A stretch of 64,000 nt of DNA from Desulfatibacillum aliphaticivorans DSM 15576. GTDB lineage: Bacteria; Desulfobacterota; Desulfobacteria; Desulfobacterales; Desulfatibacillaceae. Position numbers and translations under genes: made by a program. Below the pieces are notes generated by a model that was not told the origin of the DNA, searched no databases, and worked only from the letters and a program-made list of their open reading frames with translations. Shown here piece by piece: positions 53,542 through 62,677 of the stretch; positions within the stretch are counted from its first letter, which is position 1; each line of letters begins with the position of its first letter. The stretch spans positions 1-64,000 of the forward strand of contig NZ_AUCT01000017.1 in the NCBI RefSeq assembly GCF_000429905.1. The letters are read 5' to 3'.

Positions 53542-53659
53542 GGCGAATCCTCCCGGCCATCTTGAAAGCCATTCCCTTGTTGAGATTGGCCAGCGGCTGC
53601 GGAACACGCCGACCTTTCACTTGGGTTGTGGTTTTGATTTGTCCTTTAACAACAGCCAT
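53528..53659 (-). CDS. very small basic protein (43 residues)
   Basis: A short ORF (MAVVKGQIKTTTQVKGRRV...) with AAGGAG eight bases before its ATG. It is strongly basic (Lys/Arg-rich) and its stop overlaps the start of the next gene by 14 bases. Both features point to a real gene; function unknown, perhaps a DNA- or structure-binding peptide. Easily missed by ORF callers because of its length. Confidence 0.55.
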   Translation of the reverse strand: MAVVKGQIKTTTQVKGRRVPQPLANLNKGMAFKMAGRIRRGRA

Positions 53660-53664
53660 GAGCC

Positions 53665-54654
53665 TTACTCCTTAATCGCACACCAGCCGCCGCCGGAAAG
53701 GTTGAACACCCGATAGGAATCCGAACCAATTTCGACGGTATCCTCGGAGGCCACGTTGGCTCCGCCGGTGGCATAGATTTCGATGAGTTCCCCGCGCAGC
53801 TCCTGATAGCTGTCGGAGCCGTTCATGCTGACCAGCCATGGGAAAAGAATGGTGGTGTCGTAGCGGCGTTCCGGATCGGTATCGCTTTGCAGGTTGCCGT
53901 GGGCCGCACCGCAACGGCCGCGTTGTCCGCTGGCGGAAGTCCAGCCGTCGAACTTGTTCACAGCGTAAAAGGTGCCCGGCATGTTGTAGTAACCGGTTAT
54001 GACCGGCTGCGGGTCCTCGCCGATCTTGGCCCCGGCCGCATAATCGCTGACGAGTGTTTCGATGGTGACGGTATTGGGCGTGGCAACCGTATCGATGGCG
54101 GTAATTTTGACCCGCTCGATATTGGCGTCGTCTTTGATGATGTAATGCTGATCGGGTGTGAAGATCGATGCATCGTTAACCTGCACCACCACGGCGCTGC
54201 CGTTGACAATCGCAGTCTGGGTGATGGCAACTGCCGAGGACCAGAACCGTTTGATGGAGCCGCTGTAATGGCCGTAATAGGTCGAGACGATCTTGCTGAC
54301 GACAAATACATGGTCGAGGTCGGCATACAGCCAGTAAATAAAATCGGCGGTGTCCTCGGCCCGGAGATAGTTATAACTGCTGGAAAACCCTTCGTTGACA
54401 GCGGTCTGCGTGGTGTTGTCCCAATACTGGAAAGCGGCCACTTCAATGCGACCGGAGCTCTGCCCGATCTGAAAACGCAGATAGATATCTTCCGCTCCGG
54501 ATTCCCCGACAGACTTGAATACATAGTATGGCCGTGCATCGGCGAACTGGTCGTCATGCAATGTCCAGCCAACGGTGGTGACCAGAAAATCTTTGATCTT
54601 GTTCAGCAGGTCCAATCGGCCGCTGGCGGTTCCCTGAATACTTTGATAAGCCAT
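53665..54654 (-). CDS. phage structural hypothetical protein
   Basis: A 329-residue protein with a TAAGGAG ribosome site. N-terminal region contains GWTLHDDQFADARPYYVFKS and a mixed alpha/beta body; no catalytic motif. It belongs to the tail operon between the gpI-like and collar-like genes. Homologues of such genes in phages are usually tail-tip or fibre accessory proteins. Confidence 0.6.
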   Translation of the reverse strand: MAYQSIQGTASGRLDLLNKIKDFLVTTVGWTLHDDQFADARPYYVFKSVGESGAEDIYLRFQIGQSSGRIEVAAFQYWDNTTQTAVNEGFSSSYNYLRAEDTADFIYWLYADLDHVFVVSKIVSTYYGHYSGSIKRFWSSAVAITQTAIVNGSAVVVQVNDASIFTPDQHYIIKDDANIERVKITAIDTVATPNTVTIETLVSDYAAGAKIGEDPQPVITGYYNMPGTFYAVNKFDGWTSASGQRGRCGAAHGNLQSDTDPERRYDTTILFPWLVSMNGSDSYQELRGELIEIYATGGANVASEDTVEIGSDSYRVFNLSGGGWCAIKE

Positions 54655-54664
54655 GGTTCACTCC

Positions 54665-55258
54665 TTATAAAACGGGGTTCTCTGTTCCGGTGAGGCGCAG
54701 CTTGATATCGATCTTGTTCTGGACGGGTGTGCCCAAAAGCACCGTGCAGCGACGCCAGAAAGAGATGGTCTGATTGTGTGCCTTGGCTCCAATGTTGAGC
54801 GGCGCACTTTGCGTGGCGGCATCGAGCTCTGCTTGTGTGAGCGCGAGCTTGTACCAGACCGATTCGTCGGTTTCGAACTCGTCGATCGGGTCCACAACCA
54901 GCCCTGTATAGTCGTATCCGGAATAGACCGGCGCATCGGCCGCGTAAGATGCGGCCACGGTGTTGGCTACGGAGCGTCTTACGGTCAGATTAATGGTTCC
55001 GCCGCCGGAAAGGATCTGCATCTGCTCAGTGCCGATCACGATGTATTCCGCATCGGCAAAGCGCGGTTCGGTCAGTTCTATGTTGGTCTGGACGTCATCA
55101 ATCGGTGCGGCAAGCGTGGTCTGTTCATTGGCCACGAAAATCTGCCGGTCTTTGATTTCTCCATCCGTGCCGTTGTAGTTGTCCGCATCCGGATTGCTGA
55201 AATCGCCTTCAGAAATCTGCTGGATCAACTGTTCATCGAGGTATAAGTGAATTGCCAT
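54665..55258 (-). CDS. phage tail hypothetical protein
   Basis: A 197-residue protein with a beta-rich N-terminal half (IEL, EYIVIGTEQMQIL, INLTVRR) and a C-terminal acidic half. No family recognised. AAGGAGAG precedes the ATG. Ten bases separate it from each neighbour, so it is translated with them. Probably a structural component of the baseplate or fibre. Confidence 0.58.
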   Translation of the reverse strand: MAIHLYLDEQLIQQISEGDFSNPDADNYNGTDGEIKDRQIFVANEQTTLAAPIDDVQTNIELTEPRFADAEYIVIGTEQMQILSGGGTINLTVRRSVANTVAASYAADAPVYSGYDYTGLVVDPIDEFETDESVWYKLALTQAELDAATQSAPLNIGAKAHNQTISFWRRCTVLLGTPVQNKIDIKLRLTGTENPVL

Positions 55259-55267
55259 AATCTCTCC

Positions 55268-56842
55268 TTAAACAGGCCATTGGGTTACTTGATATTTGTT
55301 CACGGCGCTCTCTGTCGCGGCCTCCTGCGCCTCGCTGAAATCCTGTTGACGGAACAGCCATCGGTAGGACGGCTCGGTGAATCGGAAACCGGCCTGATTG
55401 AGTTTCATCCGGCCGATGCGGAGCGGTCGGGTCCGATCCACGGAGAGGCGTAAAGAGGTCGTGTTGAGGGCGCGTTGGTTCAGGCTCAAAGGCACGATCC
55501 GTGGGCGTTGGAGAGAACCTGTATCCACATAGACTTCAAGCGATGCCCGTTCTCCGGTGAGGTTCGCATTGGTCAAAGTCCGGTTGTTGAGGACATTCGC
55601 GTTGAGCTTGAATACAGGCCCTCTCCGACGCCAGCGGTTAATCAGATCTGATGCTTCGGTGACACCGGCTTTGCATCCGGCGGCGGCAACCAGCAGCGCA
55701 CTGCTGTGTCCACCCTGAATGGCATTGATGACCACATCCCCGTTGAGCGGTGAACGGCCCAGCTGGAAGCATTGCCGGTTTCTCGCTTCGATGTTGAAGC
55801 CGAAGGTCTGTCTGTTCTGCAGGGCTTCCGAAGCCTCCGCCTGCAGAATTGAAAAGAGGTCTTTCTGCCGAAAGCAGTAAAGGGTTTCCGTATCGGCAAA
55901 GGAAAGTTTGCGGCGGTTGAGATGATCAGCCGAGAGGTTGAAACCGGTCTCGACAATATCGGTGAGATAATCCCGGCCGGTATAGATCGGATTACAGAAG
56001 GACAGCCTGTCCTCGCGGATGGAGGTGTTCACCAGCCGTCTTTCGTTGAGCGGCCTGTGATTGAGTCGCATCCTGTTTTGACGGCCATGAAAACGGGAGA
56101 CCTTATTGTTGGCCCGATCGATTTCCGGAACCATCTCCACAGTGCTGGTCAGCTGCAGGTAATTGAATATCCGCTGCTTGTTGGTCAGATGGCGGCAAGA
56201 GCCGAGACGGCTTCTTCCCAGCACGAAAGTTTCATCGAGAAAAGCCAGAACCACACTGCGGACATGGGCGGCGTTCTGAAATTCCAGATCGGACCCGATT
56301 TCCAGAAAAGTAGCGAGCCACTGCAGGAAAAACGCCCGAGTGCCAGCCGGATGATGAAAAGACAATGCATCCCGCACACCTTCGGCCAGGTTAAGACTGT
56401 GAACCCGATACACTCCGAGGCTGAACACATTGCCGGGGAGTTTTGCCGAACTCAATCGGGAACGGGAGTTTAAACGGAGAGCACTGCGGAAAGTTTCCTC
56501 GATATGCCCCTCCCAACCGACAGACCCAAGACTGCGATCGATTGCCGGAATGGTTCCTTTGCGACGGTATATCTCGACCGCTTCACGGATCAGCCGACGC
56601 TGGTTTTCCGGCGTGTCTGTGCCGTCATAGTGGTGACCGACCAGATACGCGAGCAAGGGCAGAAAGCGCTCGTCACAGCGCTCCACATCAAAAATGTCGG
56701 GGAACCTGTCAATGGCCTCCTTGATCTCATCGAGCGTGCCTGCCGGGAGTGAAAGCAGAGAGCGAAGGTCGCCGCTTTCATCCTTGTGCTCATACAATGG
56801 CGGCAGCAGATCGATGAGATTGTTCTGGAACCAGTCCGCCAC
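55268..56842 (-). CDS. phage tail protein gpI-like (Tail_P2_I N-terminus)
   Basis: A 524-residue protein. The first ~120 residues (NNLIDLLPPLYEHKDESGD, FLPLLAYLVGHHYDG, RRKGTIPAIDRSLG) match the P2 gpI family, a baseplate-fibre connector. The C-terminal part is an Arg/Leu/Asn-rich repeat region with many LN(R/N)R units, unlike standard gpI (about 180 residues) and perhaps a fibre stalk. GTG start overlapping the gpJ stop. Part of the contractile-tail core gp25-gpJ-gpI. Confidence 0.78.
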   Translation of the reverse strand: MADWFQNNLIDLLPPLYEHKDESGDLRSLLSLPAGTLDEIKEAIDRFPDIFDVERCDERFLPLLAYLVGHHYDGTDTPENQRRLIREAVEIYRRKGTIPAIDRSLGSVGWEGHIEETFRSALRLNSRSRLSSAKLPGNVFSLGVYRVHSLNLAEGVRDALSFHHPAGTRAFFLQWLATFLEIGSDLEFQNAAHVRSVVLAFLDETFVLGRSRLGSCRHLTNKQRIFNYLQLTSTVEMVPEIDRANNKVSRFHGRQNRMRLNHRPLNERRLVNTSIREDRLSFCNPIYTGRDYLTDIVETGFNLSADHLNRRKLSFADTETLYCFRQKDLFSILQAEASEALQNRQTFGFNIEARNRQCFQLGRSPLNGDVVINAIQGGHSSALLVAAAGCKAGVTEASDLINRWRRRGPVFKLNANVLNNRTLTNANLTGERASLEVYVDTGSLQRPRIVPLSLNQRALNTTSLRLSVDRTRPLRIGRMKLNQAGFRFTEPSYRWLFRQQDFSEAQEAATESAVNKYQVTQWPV

Positions 56843-58251
56843 TATTCGGCCCTCCGCATATCGAGATTAACCGAGCCAAGAACCGGTATTTCACCGCGCC
56901 CGAGTTCTACGTCCAGTTGGGGCGTATAGAGACGAATGTGACTGACTCCCCGAACACCATCGATCAGAGCTATGAGATCAGATGAATGGATGGTCTGGCC
57001 GAAGCTCACCTGATCGAAAGCAAAGAAATCCGCCAGTGACGATTCGATTCGACTGCGCACATTTTCGAGCGCTTCGCCCGGCCATGCATAGACTTCACAA
57101 TCGATATGGATGGACCGGTACACCGGATCGAACAGCTTCACCTCGACGGTGATCACCTTGCGATGTTCCAGATATTCAGCCAGATCACGCTTGAGCAGCC
57201 CGGAAGGCATGCCGCCGCCATTGGGGGCGATGGCCAGATGGACGTTGTAATAACGGATGTTCTGGCAGTCATTGGTGTCGAGCACCTTGGCCTTGGCAAC
57301 TCCGGGATAGCCCTCGGCAAGTGCCTTGTAGTCCTGAAGCGTTACCGCCTTCCAGAGACTGCGCAGTTCGGCCGGAGCCTGATTGCGTGCATGTTGAATG
57401 GTCTCCCGGGATGAGCCGCCGGTAGCAGCCACCGGATTGGATACGGTAAGTGGGATCTGAGCGCCGTCGTGATAGACGGCTGACAGAAGCTGCGTGATGC
57501 GTCCGGGGCCGATATTTCCCATGGCTCCGAGACTTTCGAGCCAACTCACTGAAATGGTTTTCCCTGCAGCGGGAACCGCTCCGGATTGGCCATCACCAAA
57601 GAGAATGGAGGTAATATCCAAGGCGTTCGTGTCGGCCATGAAATGAAGGCTGTCGCTATCGCTTTCCTGAAAATGGCGAACCTCACTCCAGGCATCATCA
57701 TCGATAAGAACACGGATGGTTGCCTGTGCGATTGATGCGCCGCTCAGATGAAACCGCTGCCAAGGCTTTCCGGTGGCTTCCAGCTCCTCAGATTTGCGGA
57801 TTCCCTGTCGGGCGTAAATGTCGACGGAGAGTTCACCTCGGGGAATGAAGGCATCGTCCACCGTTTCAAAGTCGGCCTTGCCATCTTCAAGCAGCGCCCG
57901 GCACTGAGTTCCGGCCGGAATCGGTAGATCAAAATCGAGCGGAGCGGCAAGTGAAAAACGGATGGTGGTGGTAGAAGAGACCGGTGTATCGAGCTGATAG
58001 CCGATGAGCTTGCAGAGGTTGATGATATTCTGACGCTGACGGGCTGTCGGCAGAAATGCCTCGGCAGCCTGCGCATCGAGGTAATAGGCCAGCATGTCAC
58101 CGACTCCACAGAACAGTTCCAGTAGAACAACTCCAAGGTCGGAGTGATTGAAATCGGTCCAGCGATCTGTCAGCTGCGGCACTTTGGCCAGCAGTTCCTG
58201 CCGGATCGATTCATAATCCTTGTTGATATATTCAATGCTTGCGCGGCCCAT
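56842..58251 (-). CDS. baseplate J-like protein
   Basis: A 469-residue baseplate wedge protein. The N-terminus (IEYINKDYESIRQELLAKV, DRWTDFNHSDLGVVLLELF) and central blocks (QLLSAVYHDGAQIPLTV, YPGVAKAKVL) match the baseplate_J family of P2/Mu/T4-like tails. GGAGG precedes the ATG at 58251; the frame is open further upstream without a ribosome site. Lies between gp25 and gpI genes, the standard order. Confidence 0.88.
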   Translation of the reverse strand: MGRASIEYINKDYESIRQELLAKVPQLTDRWTDFNHSDLGVVLLELFCGVGDMLAYYLDAQAAEAFLPTARQRQNIINLCKLIGYQLDTPVSSTTTIRFSLAAPLDFDLPIPAGTQCRALLEDGKADFETVDDAFIPRGELSVDIYARQGIRKSEELEATGKPWQRFHLSGASIAQATIRVLIDDDAWSEVRHFQESDSDSLHFMADTNALDITSILFGDGQSGAVPAAGKTISVSWLESLGAMGNIGPGRITQLLSAVYHDGAQIPLTVSNPVAATGGSSRETIQHARNQAPAELRSLWKAVTLQDYKALAEGYPGVAKAKVLDTNDCQNIRYYNVHLAIAPNGGGMPSGLLKRDLAEYLEHRKVITVEVKLFDPVYRSIHIDCEVYAWPGEALENVRSRIESSLADFFAFDQVSFGQTIHSSDLIALIDGVRGVSHIRLYTPQLDVELGRGEIPVLGSVNLDMRRAE

Positions 58252-58344
58252 TGTGCCTCCGGTTCGTTCGATGTTTTTTAAGCGGAGCGATAAACTCCGC
58301 ACACGCCGATTACTTACCGGAAGCCGTCTGGAAGTGTCGGAGGT

Positions 58345-58758
58345 CTAAGGAAGTTCCCGGAAGAACGGGTAAACGAGGTTTCCTTCGACCTGAGTATGGA
58401 TGACCCGATAGGAAATGATGACAGGCAGTTGATTGAGGTCTTTGTTGCGGGCGGAATCATCGAAGGACACGTCCGTGATCACCACCCGTTTTTCCCAGCG
58501 GCGGATCGCATCGATGACATGATGGCGGATGAGACCTTTGAGCACTTCATCGTTCTGCTCGAACACAAGGTCTTTCAGCTTTGAACCGAATTCCGGGTTC
58601 ATGAAGCGCTCACCGGGCCTTGTCCCAAGAATCTGAATGATGCTTTCCCGGATATGTTCATGCTCCCGGGAGGTCGATGTGGAGACTTCGGCTCCACCGG
58701 ATATGGATTGAAAGTTCAGAGGGAATTTCAGCCCTGTACCGAGAAAATCGTAGTTCAT
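58345..58758 (-). CDS. GPW/gp25-family baseplate protein
   Basis: A 137-residue protein (INTERNAL motif RESIIQILGTRPGERFMNPEFG), the conserved region of P2 gpW/T4 gp25, a baseplate wedge subunit that nucleates sheath polymerisation. The start overlaps the upstream gene as ATGA. Normal length. One of the best markers that the cluster is a contractile tail. Confidence 0.92.
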   Translation of the reverse strand: MNYDFLGTGLKFPLNFQSISGGAEVSTSTSREHEHIRESIIQILGTRPGERFMNPEFGSKLKDLVFEQNDEVLKGLIRHHVIDAIRRWEKRVVITDVSFDDSARNKDLNQLPVIISYRVIHTQVEGNLVYPFFRELP

Positions 58759-59645
58759 AGATCACGCTCCTCACATTCAAGATTACAGAGCCCCTGACAG
58801 CTGATGGAGCCGTCATTTGTTGCCGAGCCATCATCCGGAAAGCGGACAATCAAACTGGTGCCGTTTTTCATGGAAAGATGAATGGTGCCGCCGCTCTCGA
58901 TGAGGCCGCCATGCCCGCTCTCTTCACAGGAGAAACCCTTGGCTCCATCGGCCAGAATGCGGACAGTGATGGTCTCACCGACACCTTCAACACGGGTAAT
59001 ACCGAGGATATCGATGCTGCCCGAGGGATTGATGACGGACAGCGTTTTCATCTGCTGATCAAGTAGCAGCCTGTATGGGGCAAGCTCGATGCTGAAGCGA
59101 TGCTCGGTCAATTGATCCACTTGGGCCGAGAGCGGGAGCCCCCTTATGCCAGCCTGTTCCACCGTGGTTACGATCCATTCGGGCACCAGTTCAAAGACAC
59201 GCCCGGGGCTGACCTCCACGGATGTTCCGGGGCCGGGTGTAATGAGATGCGGCTCTCCATCGACAATGACCGAAATAGAGTGATCATCATTGGTTTTGAG
59301 AACCATGCCGTCAGACAAGGTAAAGAGACGGTTTCCGTCCGGCAGATCCCGGGGTTCGGTGCCCGCAGGCAATTCGACGAAGGGATAGAAATCCGGTGGG
59401 GGTTCGGTCGTGACCTGATCCATATAATCCTGTGTGTTCTGTATGTGTGCTTCCAGCGCCTCCTGTGCCTGCTGTTTCAATGCTTCTGATGCATTATGGG
59501 ATGCCTCGATAATGGCTTTCATGCCTGCGATTTCAGTTCTGATCCCCGCAAGCTGGATAGCCATATCTCTGAGAATGAAATGGTTTTCTCCGGAATCGGT
59601 CTGTTCGATCACGGCTCCAGCCTGAGGTTCTTCTATGGATATCAT
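58755..59645 (-). CDS. tail-cluster hypothetical protein with N-terminal coiled coil
   Basis: A 296-residue protein. Residues 25-80 form a coiled coil (MAIQLAGIRTEIAGMKAII, then ASEALKQQAQEALEAH), followed by a beta-rich body with VSPGRVFELVPEW and IDILGITRVEGVG segments. No family recognised. TAGGAG precedes the start and the stop overlaps gp25, so expression is coupled to the baseplate genes. Confidence 0.6.
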   Translation of the reverse strand: MISIEEPQAGAVIEQTDSGENHFILRDMAIQLAGIRTEIAGMKAIIEASHNASEALKQQAQEALEAHIQNTQDYMDQVTTEPPPDFYPFVELPAGTEPRDLPDGNRLFTLSDGMVLKTNDDHSISVIVDGEPHLITPGPGTSVEVSPGRVFELVPEWIVTTVEQAGIRGLPLSAQVDQLTEHRFSIELAPYRLLLDQQMKTLSVINPSGSIDILGITRVEGVGETITVRILADGAKGFSCEESGHGGLIESGGTIHLSMKNGTSLIVRFPDDGSATNDGSISCQGLCNLECEERDL

Positions 59646-59655
59646 GAGCGTTCTC

Positions 59656-60672
59656 CTAAATTCCTACGCTGCCCGGATTCGACTCAAACTCCATCTGGTT
59701 GAGGGCGGTGATCGCTCCGGTGGTTCCGTTGATTTCAAATACATTCCAGACGGTCCCGGGTTGATTGGGCACATTGAAGGTGTATTCCCGGCCATCGTAA
59801 TAAAACACTTTCACGGTCGCGCCTGATCCGGCCAGACCTGTACTGGTGCTCGAGTTGCGGTTGGTGTAGTCGTGAACACTGTAGCGATAGGTTCCGGCCA
59901 CCAGCCGATGCATGGTGATGGTCTCCGGCCCGTAAGATGAGGTGTCATCCACATCCAGCTCGCCGCAATCCTGCACATAATCTGTCGAGTAATAGACATG
60001 AAACGTGCCGCCACCCGGACGGGGACCGCGCAGGTGAGAATCAAGATCCCGGGGATTAAGTCCCCACTGCAAAACGATGCGGGCCACCTGTCCGTTGAGT
60101 TCCGGGGAGAGCACGATATTCTGGCCGGAGCTTCCTGATTCGAGGACGTTCAGCAGGCCATGGGCATCGATATAGTTGGGCGTGCTTGCTTCGTAAACAT
60201 AGAGTCCTTCGAACAGCTCCATTTCATACTGGCCGGAGGCATCGGTGATCTGCTGCGCCACAATCGGACCTTCCTCGCTGCGCCGTATGGTTACCAAAAC
60301 ACCTGCAAGCGGCCGGGCATTGAGTGCATCCACTACAGATCCGATAAGATGCACACTGGTGCCCAGGTCGAGCAAAAAGTCCGGATGGTTGGCGAACCAC
60401 GAGGGATCTCGGACCTCGACATTCAAATGACGTAGGCTTTGCCGGGCATCGGAATCCCAGGCCATGATCATGGCGTTGCCAATCTGCATTCCGCTGACCA
60501 GAAAGCCCTCGTCATCCACATAGGCCACAGCCGGGTTGGATGAAATGAACTGCGGGCTCAAGCCACTGCCGCGAACAGAGAGCGGGATGCGCTGCTCGAA
60601 ATAGGATAGCGAGAGTCGGATGCTCTGAGGATAAATCTCCCAATAGGCCGGAATGTCGAGTTGTTCGGTCAT
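59656..60672 (-). CDS. Ig-like/carboxypeptidase-regulatory/DUF2135-like tail protein
   Basis: A 338-residue multi-domain protein. Residues 1-90 resemble a bacterial Ig-like (BIG2) domain (SVRGSGLSPQFISSNPAVA), residues about 100-170 a carboxypeptidase-regulatory-like fold (GSVVDALNARPLAGVLVTI), and residues about 190-310 a DUF2135-like region with LQWGLNPRDLDSHLRGPRP and YRYSVHDYTN. These are surface/adhesion modules, usually in extracellular proteins. Its placement inside a baseplate operon suggests a tail-tip or receptor-binding decoration. The start overlaps the next small gene as ATGA. Confidence 0.7.
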   Translation of the reverse strand: MTEQLDIPAYWEIYPQSIRLSLSYFEQRIPLSVRGSGLSPQFISSNPAVAYVDDEGFLVSGMQIGNAMIMAWDSDARQSLRHLNVEVRDPSWFANHPDFLLDLGTSVHLIGSVVDALNARPLAGVLVTIRRSEEGPIVAQQITDASGQYEMELFEGLYVYEASTPNYIDAHGLLNVLESGSSGQNIVLSPELNGQVARIVLQWGLNPRDLDSHLRGPRPGGGTFHVYYSTDYVQDCGELDVDDTSSYGPETITMHRLVAGTYRYSVHDYTNRNSSTSTGLAGSGATVKVFYYDGREYTFNVPNQPGTVWNVFEINGTTGAITALNQMEFESNPGSVGI

Positions 60673-60974
60673 GAGGGCATTTCTCCTCCGCCCATTGGAG
60701 TGCCGTACACTTCAACCTGAACATGGCGAACACTCAGATGATCATCTGAATGCCAGACCATAACAATGGCAGCGCCGGGCTGCATACCGCAGATCACATT
60801 TCCAGATTCATCCACCTCGGCGACATCGATGTTGGACGATTCAAACACCGGCGATTCAACCGAGCCCCGAATGGACAGCGGAATGGTTTGCGGCCATTCA
60901 GAAGTAGAGACGCGGATCAGTTTGGGGAAAACGTCCCAGTATGGATGTGTCGGTATGGTTGATTCTTCCGGCAT
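60669..60974 (-). CDS. small Ig-like (BIG2-type) tail protein
   Basis: A 101-residue single beta-sandwich (IPLSIRGSVESPVFESSNI, GMQPGAAIVMVWHSDDH) similar to the first domain of the following protein, so probably a duplication. TGAGGAG precedes the ATG. Probably a decoration or adaptor on the tail tip. Confidence 0.62.
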   Translation of the reverse strand: MPEESTIPTHPYWDVFPKLIRVSTSEWPQTIPLSIRGSVESPVFESSNIDVAEVDESGNVICGMQPGAAIVMVWHSDDHLSVRHVQVEVYGTPMGGGEMPS

Positions 60975-60984
60975 GCAAAGCTCC

Positions 60985-61251
60985 TCAATTGTCTATGGTG
61001 TTCGGGCTGCCCGCCACAATAACCGCACCGCAGGCAGTAATGTCGCCGATTCTGGCGTTGGGACTGCCTTCGGTAATGGTGGTCATGCTTCCGGTCACGA
61101 TGGGAGTAACGCCGTGTCCGGGGATGGGACAGACGTGCAGGTCACCCATGCGGGCCACTGGAATCCCATTCACCATGGTTCGAACGGCCGATGTGATGAT
61201 CACACCGCCGTGACTGCTGACATCTCCGAGACGTGCCTGTGGTCCGCTCAT
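60985..61251 (-). CDS. PAAR-domain spike-tip protein
   Basis: An 88-residue PAAR-repeat protein (MSGPQARLGDVSSHGGVI, VARMGDLHVCPIPGHG, ARIGDITACGAVI), which folds into a metal-stabilised cone on the tip of phage/T6SS spikes. The ATG at 61251 overlaps the upstream stop as ATGA; the longer open frame upstream lies in the preceding gene. Adjacent to the gpV/gp5-like spike gene, as expected. Confidence 0.9.
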   Translation of the reverse strand: MSGPQARLGDVSSHGGVIITSAVRTMVNGIPVARMGDLHVCPIPGHGVTPIVTGSMTTITEGSPNARIGDITACGAVIVAGSPNTIDN

Positions 61252-61616
61252 GGTTTCAGCCTCAAGGTTAAATTGATCAGATAGCCGACAAGCCCGCCGA
61301 CAGCGGTGCCGATTCCCAGTGTCAGCCCGACAATTTTCCACATGGTCTCCGTACCGACCTTGCCGCTGACCCGGGTGTGGAGCCGGTCAATTTCCTCAGC
61401 GTGGCGGTGCAGGTCTGAATTGATGCCGCGAACCAGCACCTCGACATTCTCCTTGTCAGATTTCTTTTCGATTTCCCGTTCGATCTTCTCCAGCCGGTCC
61501 TGAATTTCACGGCGGTGGTTTTCCAGAATCCCTCGAAATTCCTTACGCCATGTGTCGAAGGTTCTGGCGAGCATCTCTTCGGATGCAGTCAGCCCGGGTT
61601 GATTTGAATCACTCAT
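61248..61616 (-). CDS. small coiled-coil membrane protein
   Basis: A 122-residue protein: a helical Glu/Arg-rich body (residues 20-85) and a C-terminal hydrophobic segment (TMWKIVGLTLGIGTAVGGLV). This would be a membrane-anchored coiled coil, similar in layout to holin- or spanin-like proteins of phages. AAGGGAA precedes the ATG. No family recognised. Confidence 0.6.
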   Translation of the reverse strand: MSDSNQPGLTASEEMLARTFDTWRKEFRGILENHRREIQDRLEKIEREIEKKSDKENVEVLVRGINSDLHRHAEEIDRLHTRVSGKVGTETMWKIVGLTLGIGTAVGGLVGYLINLTLRLKP

Positions 61617-61627
61617 GCAATGTTCCC

Positions 61628-62677
61628 TTATGTGTTAATCAATACTTGGTTTGTCGATTTGATGATGATGTTGCCAACGACACCATCCATGAAAATGAGG
61701 CTTCCCGCCTTGTCGGTTGCGCTGATGCTTTCCATGCCCGGAGCCGCGTTCATCCTGACCACCTGTCCGGCTTTGTCGGTCAGGCGGATCTGTTCAGCGC
61801 CTTTGGTGGAGTCGATCAGAATTTCTTGTGTGCCGTTAAGTCCCCAGATGTGGACCTTTTCCCGGCCTTTGGTGGTATCGATCAGAATCTTTTGCCAGCG
61901 GGAACGGCCTTTGTCGCAGGAAAGAATGTGAATCTTTTCCTTGTCATGCCATGCCTCCAGCAGCACCTGCTGACAGCAAAGGTCCGTGAGTTGGACCCGG
62001 GCTTTCGATCCGACGATCTGTGAAGCAATATCGAGCTGGTCGCCTTTTTCGGCATCCTTGGTCCCGCGTCTGAGGGCGTTGCCGCTCTGCATTTCCGGTT
62101 TGACCTTGGCTTCCATGGTGAGGATCTGACCGGCCCGGTCGATCAGGCGCATCAATTCATCACCATCACGGTCATCGGCCAGAATGGTGTGCCCGGTTTC
62201 CGTCTTCATCAGCACCCTGAAACGCGGGCAGTAGTATTCCGGATGGCCATGGTATTTCCGGTGTTCGAGATTGTCGTGGGGATTGCTCTGGTGCTCCAGC
62301 TTGTCCTCGCAGTCATGGCAGAAGGCATTGCCGCAGGTTCGCTTGGATTCCTCCGGCTGTTCCCCGGGATTACTTCCCGCGAGCCAGACTCCGGTCCAAA
62401 TCGGATATTGAACAATGCCGCCTTCAAACTCGGCCCAGACCGAAGCGCCTTCTTCAGGCACGAGGAACATGCCGCAATCATCATTGCCGCCATAGGGAAA
62501 ACAGGGAGATGCCCAATCCGACCAGTTTTCACGGCCTGTACCCAACACTGCAGGGATTTCGAGCCGAACCCTACCGAGCCGTTCCGGATCATTGTTGTCC
62601 CGGACAAAAGCCCGGTACTTGCCGTACCAGCGGTTGCGGTAGCGTTCTTCTGTCTGTTTATCGGAGGTTTCAAGCAT
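61628..62677 (-). CDS. phage baseplate spike protein (gpV/gp5/VgrG-like)
   Basis: A 349-residue spike. The N-terminus (WYGKYRAFVRDNNDPERLGR, VRLEIPAVLG) is the OB-fold of gp5/VgrG-like baseplate V proteins. The C-terminal half contains repeated hydrophilic beta strands (IDTTKGREKVHIWG, IDSTKGAEQIRLTDKAG), the beta-prism needle. ATG at 62677 with GGAGGG upstream is preferred to an earlier in-frame start that overlaps the DUF1353 gene more deeply. Confidence 0.85.
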   Translation of the reverse strand: MLETSDKQTEERYRNRWYGKYRAFVRDNNDPERLGRVRLEIPAVLGTGRENWSDWASPCFPYGGNDDCGMFLVPEEGASVWAEFEGGIVQYPIWTGVWLAGSNPGEQPEESKRTCGNAFCHDCEDKLEHQSNPHDNLEHRKYHGHPEYYCPRFRVLMKTETGHTILADDRDGDELMRLIDRAGQILTMEAKVKPEMQSGNALRRGTKDAEKGDQLDIASQIVGSKARVQLTDLCCQQVLLEAWHDKEKIHILSCDKGRSRWQKILIDTTKGREKVHIWGLNGTQEILIDSTKGAEQIRLTDKAGQVVRMNAAPGMESISATDKAGSLIFMDGVVGNIIIKSTNQVLINT

